DNA from: an uncultured Mucilaginibacter sp.
GTDB taxonomy: Bacteria; Bacteroidota; Bacteroidia; Sphingobacteriales; Sphingobacteriaceae
Direction of reading: 5' to 3'
Length of the DNA stretch: 64,000 bases
Assembly (NCBI RefSeq): GCF_946479965.1
Contig: NZ_CAMLHX010000005.1
Location: 1 to 64,000, forward strand
Every line of letters starts with the position of its first letter. Position 1 is the first letter of the stretch. This document shows positions 51,551 through 59,846 of this stretch, in pieces. The notes beneath the pieces are model-generated. The model did no database searches, was not told where the DNA came from, and worked only from the letters and a program-made list of their open reading frames with translations. Position numbers and translations under genes: made by a program.

Positions 51551-53013
51551 CCAAACAGCAAGCCGAACACTTCTTCAATGTTGGCTACAGTTTTTATCTG
51601 GATGCTGTAGCGTGACAGGTCAATGCTTTTCTGTTTGCCTTTACCGCCTTGCGGCATATTATATTTAGAAATAAATATCTGTTCAAAGCCGAGTTTTTGC
51701 GCCTCTGCAATACGCTGCTCCACACGGTTAACCGCTCTTATCTCGCCCGACAAACCTATCTCCCCGGCAAAGCACGTTTTAAATGGAATTGGTATGTCTT
51801 CGTGCGATGATATGATCGCAGCAGCCAAACCTAGGTCTATTGCTGGATCTTCTACCCTTATACCGCCGGTAATATTTAAAAACACATCCTTAGCCCCTAG
51901 TTTAAACCCGCAACGTTTTTCTAAAACGGCAAGCAGCATATTCATGCGTTTGGTGTCAAAGCCGTTGGCATTACGCTGTGGCGTTCCGTAGGGCGATGTA
52001 CTTACCAGCGCCTGAGTTTCGATCAGCATGGGTCGCATGCCCTCCAGGGTTGCAGATATGGTTATGCCGCTTAGCGGTTCATCGCGTTGTGAAAGCAATA
52101 TTTCTGATGGATTGGATACTTCCCTCAGTCCTTCACCCAACATTTCGTAGATGCCTAACTCGGATGACGAGCCAAAGCGATTCTTTACAGTCCGCAGAAT
52201 GCGGTAAACATGGTGCCTGTCGCCTTCAAACTGCAAAACGGTATCCACCATGTGCTCCAATATTTTAGGGCCTGCTATCATGCCGTCCTTGGTTATATGG
52301 CCGATCAGGAACACAGGTGTAGCACTTTCCTTGGCAAACCGCAGCAATTCGGCGGTACACTCACGTACCTGTGATACACTGCCCGGCGTTGATTCAATAT
52401 GCGCCGAGTGCAGTGTCTGGATGGAATCTACCACTACCAGGTCAGGCTGTAGTTCTTCTATTTGCTTAAATATGTTTTGAGTGGATGTTTCGGTAAGGAT
52501 GTAGCAGTTGCTTTTGATTTCGGATTTCGGATGTTCGATTTCGGATTTATTTTTTTCATCTGCTAACTGCCCATTGCCCACTGCCGACAGTCTTTCCGCT
52601 CGCATTTTTATCTGCCGCTCACTTTCCTCGCCGGAAATATACAGCACTTTTTGACCCGGCATGTTCAAAGCCAGCTGCAGCATCAGCGTTGATTTACCTA
52701 TGCCCGGCTCACCACCGATCAGCACTAATGACCCAGCCACTATCCCGCCACCCAGAACTCGATTAAATTCCGCGTCAGGTGTTAGCAGGCGATGCGCTTC
52801 AGTAAAAGTAATTTCTCCAACAGGTACGGGTTTATTTGCGCGTTGCTGTGTAGTGGAGTTGCTAACTTTCCATGTTGGTACAGATGTGTTAGGTTTTTCC
52901 AGTATCTCCTCAACAAAAGTATTCCACTGTTGGCACGACGGGCACTTGCCCAGCCATTTGGCGCTCTCAAAGCCGCAGCTCTGGCAAAAATATGCTATCC
53001 TGGTTTTAGCCAA
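51547..53013 (-). CDS. radA: DNA repair protein RadA with repeat-derived insert
   Basis: A branch-migration ATPase in recombinational repair. The N-terminal zinc finger is FCQSCGFESAKWLGKCPSCQQ near 9-29, Walker A GGEPGIGKST near 99-108, ISGEESERQIKMRAERL near 125-141, then VVVDSIQTLHS (Walker B) and the RadA signature KNRFGSSSELG. A Lon-like C-terminal domain follows. Between MRAERL and CYILTETST there are about 26 extra residues (roughly 142-168) compared with the E. coli protein as I remember it. These residues are translation of two dispersed DNA repeats, and the frame stays open across them. Confidence 0.95.
   Translation of the reverse strand: MAKTRIAYFCQSCGFESAKWLGKCPSCQQWNTFVEEILEKPNTSVPTWKVSNSTTQQRANKPVPVGEITFTEAHRLLTPDAEFNRVLGGGIVAGSLVLIGGEPGIGKSTLMLQLALNMPGQKVLYISGEESERQIKMRAERLSAVGNGQLADEKNKSEIEHPKSEIKSNCYILTETSTQNIFKQIEELQPDLVVVDSIQTLHSAHIESTPGSVSQVRECTAELLRFAKESATPVFLIGHITKDGMIAGPKILEHMVDTVLQFEGDRHHVYRILRTVKNRFGSSSELGIYEMLGEGLREVSNPSEILLSQRDEPLSGITISATLEGMRPMLIETQALVSTSPYGTPQRNANGFDTKRMNMLLAVLEKRCGFKLGAKDVFLNITGGIRVEDPAIDLGLAAAIISSHEDIPIPFKTCFAGEIGLSGEIRAVNRVEQRIAEAQKLGFEQIFISKYNMPQGGKGKQKSIDLSRYSIQIKTVANIEEVFGLLFG
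52516..52590. repeat. Two dispersed repeats inside radA
   Basis: At 52516-52548 lies a unit of the GGATGTTCGATTTCGG family, the same unit found in inverted pairs at 30701-30805 and 35430-35562. It encodes the residues KSEIEHPKSEIK. At 52560-52590 lies a GCAGTGGGCA-type repeat that encodes SAVGNGQLAD. Both sit in frame between the RadA ATPase motifs. Confidence 0.85.
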
Positions 53014-53023
53014 TTTGAATTAC

Positions 53024-53053
53024 GATTTTAGATTTACGAATTACGATTTGCAA
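53024..53053. repeat. Short AATTACGATTT direct/inverted repeat upstream of radA
   Basis: AATTACGATTT occurs twice, at about 53029 and 53041, separated by the related TAGATTTACG. It lies in the radA leader about 10-40 bp before its start. The composition recalls the other low-complexity repeats in the window. Confidence 0.5.
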
Positions 53054-53190
53054 ATGTGCAGGTAAATATAAGAATTTATTGAATTATTGCTAATTTAATT
53101 AGCATGTGATATCGTTTTGTAACAAAAAAGAAATTTGGCACTTGATAACGAAATAGTTAATTTTCCGATCAATTATCACCAAACTAAACT

Positions 53191-55131
53191 ATGAGAAGAT
53201 CATCAATCCACAGCAGCATTTTAAAATGCTTGCTGGCAGTATTTGCGGTGGCACTGGTACAGTGTAAACCTGCCCCAACATCTGAGTGGGAAAAAAAGAA
53301 TGAAGAACTTATTGAACAGTATAAGTTAACCAAAAGGGAACTTTCGGGCTTGCCACAAAATGGCATCGCTTCTAACCTTGCTGAAGGCAAAGTTGTAGCT
53401 ACAAGTACCTTAGACAGCGCTGAACTATATCCTGGCGTTAAAGCAAAAATGTTTTGGGGTACAGGTTTAATGAGCGTCGTTATCACCCTTGATGCTAACG
53501 CCAAGATCCCCGAAGAAACCCTGCCTGCCGATAGGCTTTTGTTTGTTATGGAAGGATCAATTGACCAAACTGTTAATGGCGCTGCGGTTACCATGACTGC
53601 GGTAAAACGCACCCCACCTGATGGAGAACATGCCGGCACACCACGTACCGACTTCGTTTACCTGCAAAAAGGCAGTAAAAATGCTGTTACAGCAGGAGCC
53701 GGCGGTGCCAAAATACTGGAAGTATACAGCCCTTTCCGTTTGGATTATCTGAGCAAGGCCGGTGTTAAAAATCTACCTGCCGAGATCAAAGATATTGACG
53801 CTACACTTGAGCCAAATATAGCGCCAAACAAGGTGTATGATCTGTACGATATTCAACTTACCCCACTTTTAAAAGGCGCGCATACCCGCTTAATATCTAC
53901 TAAAAACGTTCAGCTAAGCTTTATTTCTATGGATCCGGGTTCTACGTTTGACCGCCATATCCATCCTGAAGAGCAAATGATGTTTGTTTTGCGTGGTGGC
54001 TGCGACGAGATCCTGCTGGATGGCACGCAAGCCATGAAACCAGGCGATGTAGTACGCATTCCGTATAACATGGTGCATGGTGCCAATATTGGCGACCTGG
54101 GTTGCGATGCTATTGATATGTTCTGGCCTGCACGTGCAGATTATCTGGAAAAAGAGAAAACTGCCGCAGCTGCTTACAACGCTATTATCCCTGCCGGTGC
54201 TAAACCGGAGTTGTTTATAGATGGTTCTAAAACCAAACCAGGCTTGATCTTCAGCGAGGGCCCTAAATGGATGAACGGCAAGATCTACATGTCGAGCATG
54301 TTTTTTGATAGGGACTTTAACGCTAATCCTAAAAAGAGTTCAACTGTTGAGATCGATCCGAACGGGACCTACAAGGCTATTTCTGCAGGCAAAATGCAAA
54401 CCAATGGCTTGTATCCTTACAAAAACGGTAACCTGATAGTTTGCGACATGATGGGTCACCAGGTAGTTGAAATGACAACCAAAGGTGAGGTAGTTGGTGT
54501 AGTTGCCAACAAATACGACGGCAAATCTATCGACGGGCCAAACGATGTGATTACCGATGCTAAAGGCGGTGTGTATTTCACCGATCCTCAGTTTACTATG
54601 GAACCTACCAAGTTCCAGCCGGGCAGAGCAGTTTACTATGTATCGCCTAAAGATGGTAAAGTTACCCGCTTAACCAAGCCTAACGAGTTTGCCATGCCTA
54701 ACGGTATTGTATTATCGCCTGATGGCAAAACGCTTTACATTAACAACTGCTATGATGATGAGTCATGGTACCCGGTTAAGAGCGAGAAAGACAATTACAT
54801 CTGGGCATATGATGTTAACGCTGATGGCACCATCAGCAATGGCCGCCAGTTTGCTAAATTGTTCCTGGTTGACCTTGTGTTAGACAGAAAAGGCCGCTCA
54901 TCAAGCGCTGATGGTATGGCTATTGATAAAAACGGCAACATTTATGTGGCTACCTATTACGGTGTACAAATATTCAATAACAAGGGCGCGTTTGTTGGCA
55001 TGATCAACCTGCCGCAGTTCCCGGTTAGCCTTTGCTTTGGCGATAAGGATATGAAAACCCTTTACATTGTAAGCTACGATAAGGTGTTTAAGATCCGCAC
55101 TAACGCTACGGGTTATATTAATTACCTGTAA
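53191..55131 (+). CDS. Lipoprotein fusing two cupin domains to an SMP-30 propeller
   Basis: A 646-residue lipoprotein with lipid Cys near residue 26 (VALVQCKP). Cupin 1 covers about residues 55-190 and is degenerate. Cupin 2 at about 215-315 has the metal-binding pattern DRHIHPEEQMMFVLRGG and a late VHGANIGD. From about 345 an SMP-30/gluconolactonase propeller follows, with IFSEGPKWMNGKIY, IDGPNDVITDAKGGVYFTDPQ near 448 and AMPNGIVLSPDGKTLYINN near 500. Lactonase activity in the envelope is a reasonable inference for the propeller. The cupins may bind or process the same ligand. It is a single gene with its own terminator. Confidence 0.88.
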   Translation: MRRSSIHSSILKCLLAVFAVALVQCKPAPTSEWEKKNEELIEQYKLTKRELSGLPQNGIASNLAEGKVVATSTLDSAELYPGVKAKMFWGTGLMSVVITLDANAKIPEETLPADRLLFVMEGSIDQTVNGAAVTMTAVKRTPPDGEHAGTPRTDFVYLQKGSKNAVTAGAGGAKILEVYSPFRLDYLSKAGVKNLPAEIKDIDATLEPNIAPNKVYDLYDIQLTPLLKGAHTRLISTKNVQLSFISMDPGSTFDRHIHPEEQMMFVLRGGCDEILLDGTQAMKPGDVVRIPYNMVHGANIGDLGCDAIDMFWPARADYLEKEKTAAAAYNAIIPAGAKPELFIDGSKTKPGLIFSEGPKWMNGKIYMSSMFFDRDFNANPKKSSTVEIDPNGTYKAISAGKMQTNGLYPYKNGNLIVCDMMGHQVVEMTTKGEVVGVVANKYDGKSIDGPNDVITDAKGGVYFTDPQFTMEPTKFQPGRAVYYVSPKDGKVTRLTKPNEFAMPNGIVLSPDGKTLYINNCYDDESWYPVKSEKDNYIWAYDVNADGTISNGRQFAKLFLVDLVLDRKGRSSSADGMAIDKNGNIYVATYYGVQIFNNKGAFVGMINLPQFPVSLCFGDKDMKTLYIVSYDKVFKIRTNATGYINYL

Positions 55132-55150
55132 GCATACAACACTCAATTTA

Positions 55151-55186
55151 AAAAGGCTCTCATCTTAAATGGTGAGAGCCTTTTTT
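55151..55186 (+). terminator. Intrinsic terminator of the cupin/SMP-30 gene
   Basis: A 12-base arm starting AAAAGGCTCTCA pairs with TGAGAGCCTTTT around a 10-base loop, followed by TTTTTT. It begins 20 bp after the stop codon. Confidence 0.88.
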
Positions 55187-55199
55187 GTGCCATGTTAGT

Positions 55200-55426
55200 G
55201 TTCCAAAAAATATAAAGCCACGAAAAATTAATTTTTTGTTGACGGGCTTAATCTGTTGTTTATCAATGCAGTGACTTTTAAAGGCGAAACAGTTTGGAAC
55301 ACTTTGAAACTACTTATAAGTCAGTAAGATTAGCTGTAAATCTGGCGTAAATTCCTTTTAGTCAATTACTTGTGGCGGTTTTGCTTTTTAGGGGATTTTT
55401 GGAACAGTTTGGAACAGGCGTGGAAC
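55200..55426. repeat. GRAAC-box element with conserved core, copy 2
   Basis: This element fills the gene-free stretch between the cupin/SMP-30 terminator and the HPP gene. It starts with an inverted GTTCC at 55200-55204. Boxes GAAAC/GGAAC/GAAAC then stand at 55286, 55296 and 55306 (10-bp steps), the 45-bp core is 55296-55340, and GGAAC boxes follow at 55401, 55411 and 55422. Core identity with copy 1 (26321-26365) is 40 of 45 bases, and the longest identical run is AAGATTAGCTGTAAA. No ORF with a convincing start is seen. Confidence 0.65.
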
Positions 55427-55493
55427 ACCAATAATTGATCTGATTTCATCTAATTCAGTAGCCAATACGAGAAGGGCAACCGGATAGAGAGCA

Positions 55494-56096
55494 TTATTTT
55501 CTATGCAGATGGGCAGTACGCTTATACCTGCGCCACACCTTATACCAATGCTTATTGTTTGGATAATGCCTGTGATTTGTGCTGTTATTAAAAATAATAG
55601 CTACCAGTAAAAGAATAAGCGCACCGGCCAATACCGGGTTTAAAACATAAAAATATCCCAGCGCATGGATCTTTTCAGAACCTATATTGGCTATTAAAGC
55701 GGTAGCACCGCCGGGTGGATGCAGGGTTTTAGTTATCTGCATTAGCACAATTGACAAGGATACCGACAGCGCCGAGGATAGCCACAGCTGGTCCGGTATC
55801 AGCTTATAAATAGTAACACCCACTATGGCGCATACCACATGCCCTCCTATCAAATTGCGCGGTTGCGCCAACGGACTATTAATAGCGCCATAGATCAATA
55901 CAGATGATGCGCCAAATGATCCGATCAGGAATAGATTATCGGTCCCTTGAAAATTTCGACTACTTATTATTCCAATTAAACCAATTCCGAAGAAAGACCC
56001 CAGGAAGGTCCAGAAATGTTCTTTAAAATCAACTAAGGTTTCTTTGTAAACAATGTACCGCGCCGTTCTAACATGCCGGTGTATCTTTTTAATCAT
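55494..56096 (-). CDS. HPP-family membrane protein
   Basis: A 200-residue membrane protein with about four to five helices and the family motif TLHPPGGATALIANIGS near 123-139. Some HPP proteins transport nitrite in chloroplasts and cyanobacteria; the substrate here is unknown. The ATG at 56096 is preferred over the in-frame TTG at 56105 because a perfect -7 box ends 6 bp upstream. Confidence 0.85.
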   Translation of the reverse strand: MIKKIHRHVRTARYIVYKETLVDFKEHFWTFLGSFFGIGLIGIISSRNFQGTDNLFLIGSFGASSVLIYGAINSPLAQPRNLIGGHVVCAIVGVTIYKLIPDQLWLSSALSVSLSIVLMQITKTLHPPGGATALIANIGSEKIHALGYFYVLNPVLAGALILLLVAIIFNNSTNHRHYPNNKHWYKVWRRYKRTAHLHRK

Positions 56097-56102
56097 GGCG
56101 CG

Positions 56103-56110
56103 CAAATGTA
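56103..56110 (-). promoter_or_regulatory. -7 box just ahead of the HPP gene
   Basis: On the minus strand TACATTTG matches TAnnTTTG and ends 6 bp before the ATG at 56096. This predicts a leaderless or nearly leaderless message, like def and the M16 gene. Confidence 0.45.
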
Positions 56111-56152
56111 ATACATCAATCCTGCTTTTTAGTTGTAGGGGAGTAATCGCTT

Positions 56153-56863
56153 TTATTTATCTGTCGGATTTCCGATAATCTTAAAAAACGCATCACGGTA
56201 ACTATCGCCTATCGGGATAACCGCATCGCCAATAAATATTCTGCTTCGCTCAATTGATGAAATTTGTCCAACCGCAACGATATACGATTTGTGAACTCTT
56301 ACAAATTTCGATGAGGACAATTCCGACTCCATGTTTTTTAATGGTTGCAGGCTAAGTATTTTTTCAGATCGCGTATGTACCGCAATATAATTTTGAAGTC
56401 CCTCAATAAATAAAATGTCTTTCAGATCTATTTTCTGAAGACGATGTGCTGATTTTATAAAAATATAATCGGTCGTATAGCGTTCAGCTTTGTCCTCATT
56501 TTTAACATTTAGCGCAAGCGCCACTTTTTCGGCAGCACGATAAAACCGATCAAACGAAACCGGCTTTAGCAAATAATCCACTACATCATTTTCAAACCCA
56601 TCCAAAGCAAACTCTGCATAGGCGGTTACCAATATTACTTTGCATTGCCGGCCTGCTATTGACATAAATTGCAGCCCGGTAAGCTCCGGCATCTGGATAT
56701 CCAGAAAAATCAAGTCGATTGTTTGATTGCGGATTATGCTTAACCCTTCAATAGGATTTGTTGCTGTAGCCGCCAACTCCAAAAACGGTGTTTTCCTCAC
56801 ATAGTCCACCAAAATATCAATGGCCAACGGCTTATCATCAACAACTAAGCATTTAATTCCCAT
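56153..56863 (-). CDS. LytTR-family response regulator
   Basis: A 236-residue regulator with an N-terminal receiver domain (VVDDKPLAID, phosphoacceptor Asp55 in FLDIQMPE, conserved Lys in LLKPVSFDRF) and a C-terminal LytTR DNA-binding domain from about 135 (YIFIKSAHRLQKIDLKDILFIEG and VRVHKSYIVAV). Its start overlaps the stop of the kinase gene upstream by 11 bases, so the two form a translationally coupled pair. Targets are not visible; the HPP gene downstream has its own promoter box. Confidence 0.92.
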   Translation of the reverse strand: MGIKCLVVDDKPLAIDILVDYVRKTPFLELAATATNPIEGLSIIRNQTIDLIFLDIQMPELTGLQFMSIAGRQCKVILVTAYAEFALDGFENDVVDYLLKPVSFDRFYRAAEKVALALNVKNEDKAERYTTDYIFIKSAHRLQKIDLKDILFIEGLQNYIAVHTRSEKILSLQPLKNMESELSSSKFVRVHKSYIVAVGQISSIERSRIFIGDAVIPIGDSYRDAFFKIIGNPTDK

Positions 56864-57911
56864 TACATTCCTTCAAATTTAATTTAACGCTGTAATACGT
56901 GTCGGTGTCATCTATTGTCAGGTCATATTTACCCGCAGCTAACAGCGCCAGTCTGCGTTTGGCATTGTTCAGTCCTATTCCGCCCATTTTATCTTTTTGA
57001 TGATCGCTTTTCTTATTTATAACCGAAAAGGTTATCAGCTTATTAGTTGCCTTTAAAGATATCTTCACCGGGTAATCGGGCTGGTTAATTATACCATGTT
57101 TAAAAGCATTTTCAACAAAAACTATCAGCAGTAGCGATGGTATACGTTGCTTGTTTATGTCGCCTTCAACCACAAAATCCACATAAATCTCACCTTTAGC
57201 ACTAATTTTTTGCAGTTCTATAACGTTCTCAAGATACTTTATTTCCTGCTTTAAACTGGTGAATTCCGTTTTGCTTTCGTGCAAAGTATACCGTAATATT
57301 TCAGAGAGCTTAAGCAATGCTACAGGTGCCTGGTCCGATTTATGATAACTAAGCGAATAAATATCATTTATCGCATTGAACAGAAAATGCGGGTTGATCT
57401 GCGACCTTAGTAAAGCCAGTTCGGCAGCCGACCGTTCCTTTTCCAATGATTGTTGCAGGTGCCTGGTTTTATACCAGTTGTCGCCAAAAAAATACATTAA
57501 CCCGTAAACAAAATACCTGGGGAAATAATAGAAAAACACGTTGCTTATATACCGATATGCCGACCATTCCTGCCCACGGTAATTATCGAACCCCAGAACA
57601 GGCAAAAAAACAAAATACTCTATGGCGTAGCGCAATGCAACCGCGCCGGTTATCGCCAGTAAAAAACATACAAATGCCTTAAAAAATTGCTTCGATACAA
57701 ATAATGGCTTTGCCACCCAGCTGTAACCTGTATAAAAACAAAAAATTGGGATGGTGATATACCCGGTTTCGAGTATAAAATATTTTAAAAATAGGGGTAT
57801 GCCGTCGGTTTTTGCCTTAAAAAAATGGCTGGAATATGCCCCCCACAAATTGCTGATAAGCAACAGCCCCCAAATTGCAATATGTATCAGTATGACATTT
57901 CTTTTTTTCAC
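56853..57911 (-). CDS. LytS/YehU-type sensor histidine kinase
   Basis: A 352-residue membrane kinase of the His_kinase (LytS) family. The N-terminal ~160 residues have four transmembrane helices. The catalytic part starts at SQINPHFLFNAINDIYSL near 170-187 (phosphoacceptor His), followed by LLIVFVENAFKHGI near 260-273 (N box) and GGIGLNNAKRRL near 315-326 (G box). It is the cognate partner of the overlapping LytTR regulator. No ligand-binding domain other than the membrane part is present. Confidence 0.92.
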   Translation of the reverse strand: MKKRNVILIHIAIWGLLLISNLWGAYSSHFFKAKTDGIPLFLKYFILETGYITIPIFCFYTGYSWVAKPLFVSKQFFKAFVCFLLAITGAVALRYAIEYFVFLPVLGFDNYRGQEWSAYRYISNVFFYYFPRYFVYGLMYFFGDNWYKTRHLQQSLEKERSAAELALLRSQINPHFLFNAINDIYSLSYHKSDQAPVALLKLSEILRYTLHESKTEFTSLKQEIKYLENVIELQKISAKGEIYVDFVVEGDINKQRIPSLLLIVFVENAFKHGIINQPDYPVKISLKATNKLITFSVINKKSDHQKDKMGGIGLNNAKRRLALLAAGKYDLTIDDTDTYYSVKLNLKECNGN

Positions 57912-58094
57912 AACGTTAAAATTAGAATTTCATATGGCGTACGGCTATAAAAATACACCAAAGCCTGATTTTTATTGACCAAGCGGTATTATTCTGTCAA
58001 CATTTAAAATACCCGGTTCGTCAATGCTACCAGCCGCTTCATCAATTAGGTTATAATCTGCTGTTGTGGCGGATTACTTTAGCTTAAAAACCTA

Positions 58095-59762
58095 ATGATG
58101 AAAAGATTGATCCTTTTTTTATTACTAATGCCATGTATTGCAGATGCTCAAAACTACGTTGGCAAAGCCGACTCATGTATGAAGCGTAACGATTACGTAT
58201 GTGCGGCTGTTAACTATGATCTTTATTTGACCAATTCGGATAGTTCCTCCAATGGCATTGCCTACCGTTCGGCGGTGGCGTGGGCAAAGGCGGGGGATAA
58301 AGACAAGACGATAAACGCCGTAAAAGTGTATATCCGGAATAATGCCTTAAATAACTATCCCTTCTTTAGTAAGGAACTGGAAGCCGAGTCGAGCTTTGAC
58401 TTTTTAAAAACTGATTCCCGTTGGATAAGCTTGTTGTCGTTGGTAAAAAATAATGAGAATGCTATCCGGCTGGCAGAGAAGAAAAAGGTGGATAGCGCCG
58501 TTGCCATTCAAAGGTCATTGGAACGAAGGGGACTGTTGAGCATAGTACCTAAGCTCAACGCAACTGATGCTAAATCGGGATACAGCGTCATAAAAAACTA
58601 CAACGGTTACCCAGCAATTAAATCACGGATGCTTTCGTTACAATTTAAGATAACCGATAGCCTGAATACTGCCTTTTTGGTGGTGCTGCCACCAAAATAT
58701 GATGCTAAAAAATCATACGCTGTATTATTCTTTTTGCACGGTGCTGTAGGAAGCAATACGGGTTACCTTAACTACGCGGACGACTGGGATACTCAGGGCT
58801 GGAACCGCTATTATACCAAATATTCCGGTGATGTAATTATGGTCTACCCACATGGTAACAGAGATTATAATTGGATGTATCCCGAAAAAGGTTTTTACAT
58901 GTTGCCGGCCATGCTGCGGCAGATGAAAAATATCATAAATGTAGATGATAACCGCGTTTATATTTCAGGGCATTCTAACGGTGCCACCGGTTCTTTCTCC
59001 TACCTGGTTAAACAGCCTTCGCCTTTTGCGGCGTTTTACGGCTTTAATACCTGGCCAAGGGTGGCAACAGGGGGAACTTACCTGCGTAATATTTTAAACC
59101 GGTCGTTCTTCAATGTTTCAACAGATCAGGATTACTATTTTCCGCCGGAGGCACATGATACGTTAAGCCTGGTTATGAAAGCCTTGAAAGTGGATTACCA
59201 GGACCATCGTTATAATGGTTTTCCGCACTGGTTTCCGCAGTTTGATGAGTCTGAACCGGTTTATAAAACATTGTTTGACGATCTGGCCGCAAGAAAGCGC
59301 AACCCATTCAGAACAAATTTGTATTGGGAATGCGATGATGTTAAATACGGCAATTGCGACTGGCTGACAATAACCGCGTTGGACACGGCATCCCAAAGAG
59401 CGGCCTGGCATACTGACGTTAATTTTGGTATACATAAATGGTTGGTATTGGATAAAAAGAATCGCGCCATTGAACATGATACAATGTTAAATGCATACAG
59501 TAATGTTAAAAAGTCGGGCGCAATAAAGGCTACTTATTTAAATAATGTATTTAGCATAGAAACATCAGCGGTAAAAGCGTTTTCTATACTTATTTCCCCG
59601 GAAATGGTTGATTTGAAAAAGCCCGTTACCATTAAAGTTAATGGGAAAGTGTATAGTACAAAAAAGTACAGCTACGACAAAAGCTACATGCTCGCCGGTT
59701 TTAATAAGACTCTTGATAGGAAGGCATTGTGGATAAACCATATCGATGTAGTATTAAAATAA
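58095..59762 (+). CDS. Secreted alpha/beta-hydrolase (esterase-like) with N-terminal repeat region
   Basis: A 555-residue exported protein with a signal peptide (MMKRLILFLLLMPCIADAQ), an N-terminal region of about 20-140 resembling short TPR-like helices, and an alpha/beta-hydrolase domain from about 200. The nucleophile elbow is YISGHSNGATGSF near 296-308 (GHSNG), and candidate acid/His residues are in DNRVYI and GFPHWFPQF near 375. The C-terminal ~130 residues are beta-rich. Substrates may be acylated sugars, given the glycan genes nearby, but this is an inference. Confidence 0.8.
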   Translation: MMKRLILFLLLMPCIADAQNYVGKADSCMKRNDYVCAAVNYDLYLTNSDSSSNGIAYRSAVAWAKAGDKDKTINAVKVYIRNNALNNYPFFSKELEAESSFDFLKTDSRWISLLSLVKNNENAIRLAEKKKVDSAVAIQRSLERRGLLSIVPKLNATDAKSGYSVIKNYNGYPAIKSRMLSLQFKITDSLNTAFLVVLPPKYDAKKSYAVLFFLHGAVGSNTGYLNYADDWDTQGWNRYYTKYSGDVIMVYPHGNRDYNWMYPEKGFYMLPAMLRQMKNIINVDDNRVYISGHSNGATGSFSYLVKQPSPFAAFYGFNTWPRVATGGTYLRNILNRSFFNVSTDQDYYFPPEAHDTLSLVMKALKVDYQDHRYNGFPHWFPQFDESEPVYKTLFDDLAARKRNPFRTNLYWECDDVKYGNCDWLTITALDTASQRAAWHTDVNFGIHKWLVLDKKNRAIEHDTMLNAYSNVKKSGAIKATYLNNVFSIETSAVKAFSILISPEMVDLKKPVTIKVNGKVYSTKKYSYDKSYMLAGFNKTLDRKALWINHIDVVLK

Positions 59763-59789
59763 TTCTCGTTTCATCAAATCCTGCTAATG

Positions 59790-59823
59790 CAAACAGCCAC
59801 GCAAATGCGGGGCTGTTTGGTTT
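59790..59823. terminator. Bidirectional hairpin between esterase and sialate esterase genes
   Basis: CAAACAGCC (59790-59798) pairs with GGCTGTTTG (59811-59819), and an inner CGCA/TGCG pair extends the stem. GGTTTT follows on the plus strand. It lies between two convergent genes. Confidence 0.7.
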
Positions 59824-59846
59824 TAAATAGAATGATTTATCCGATG

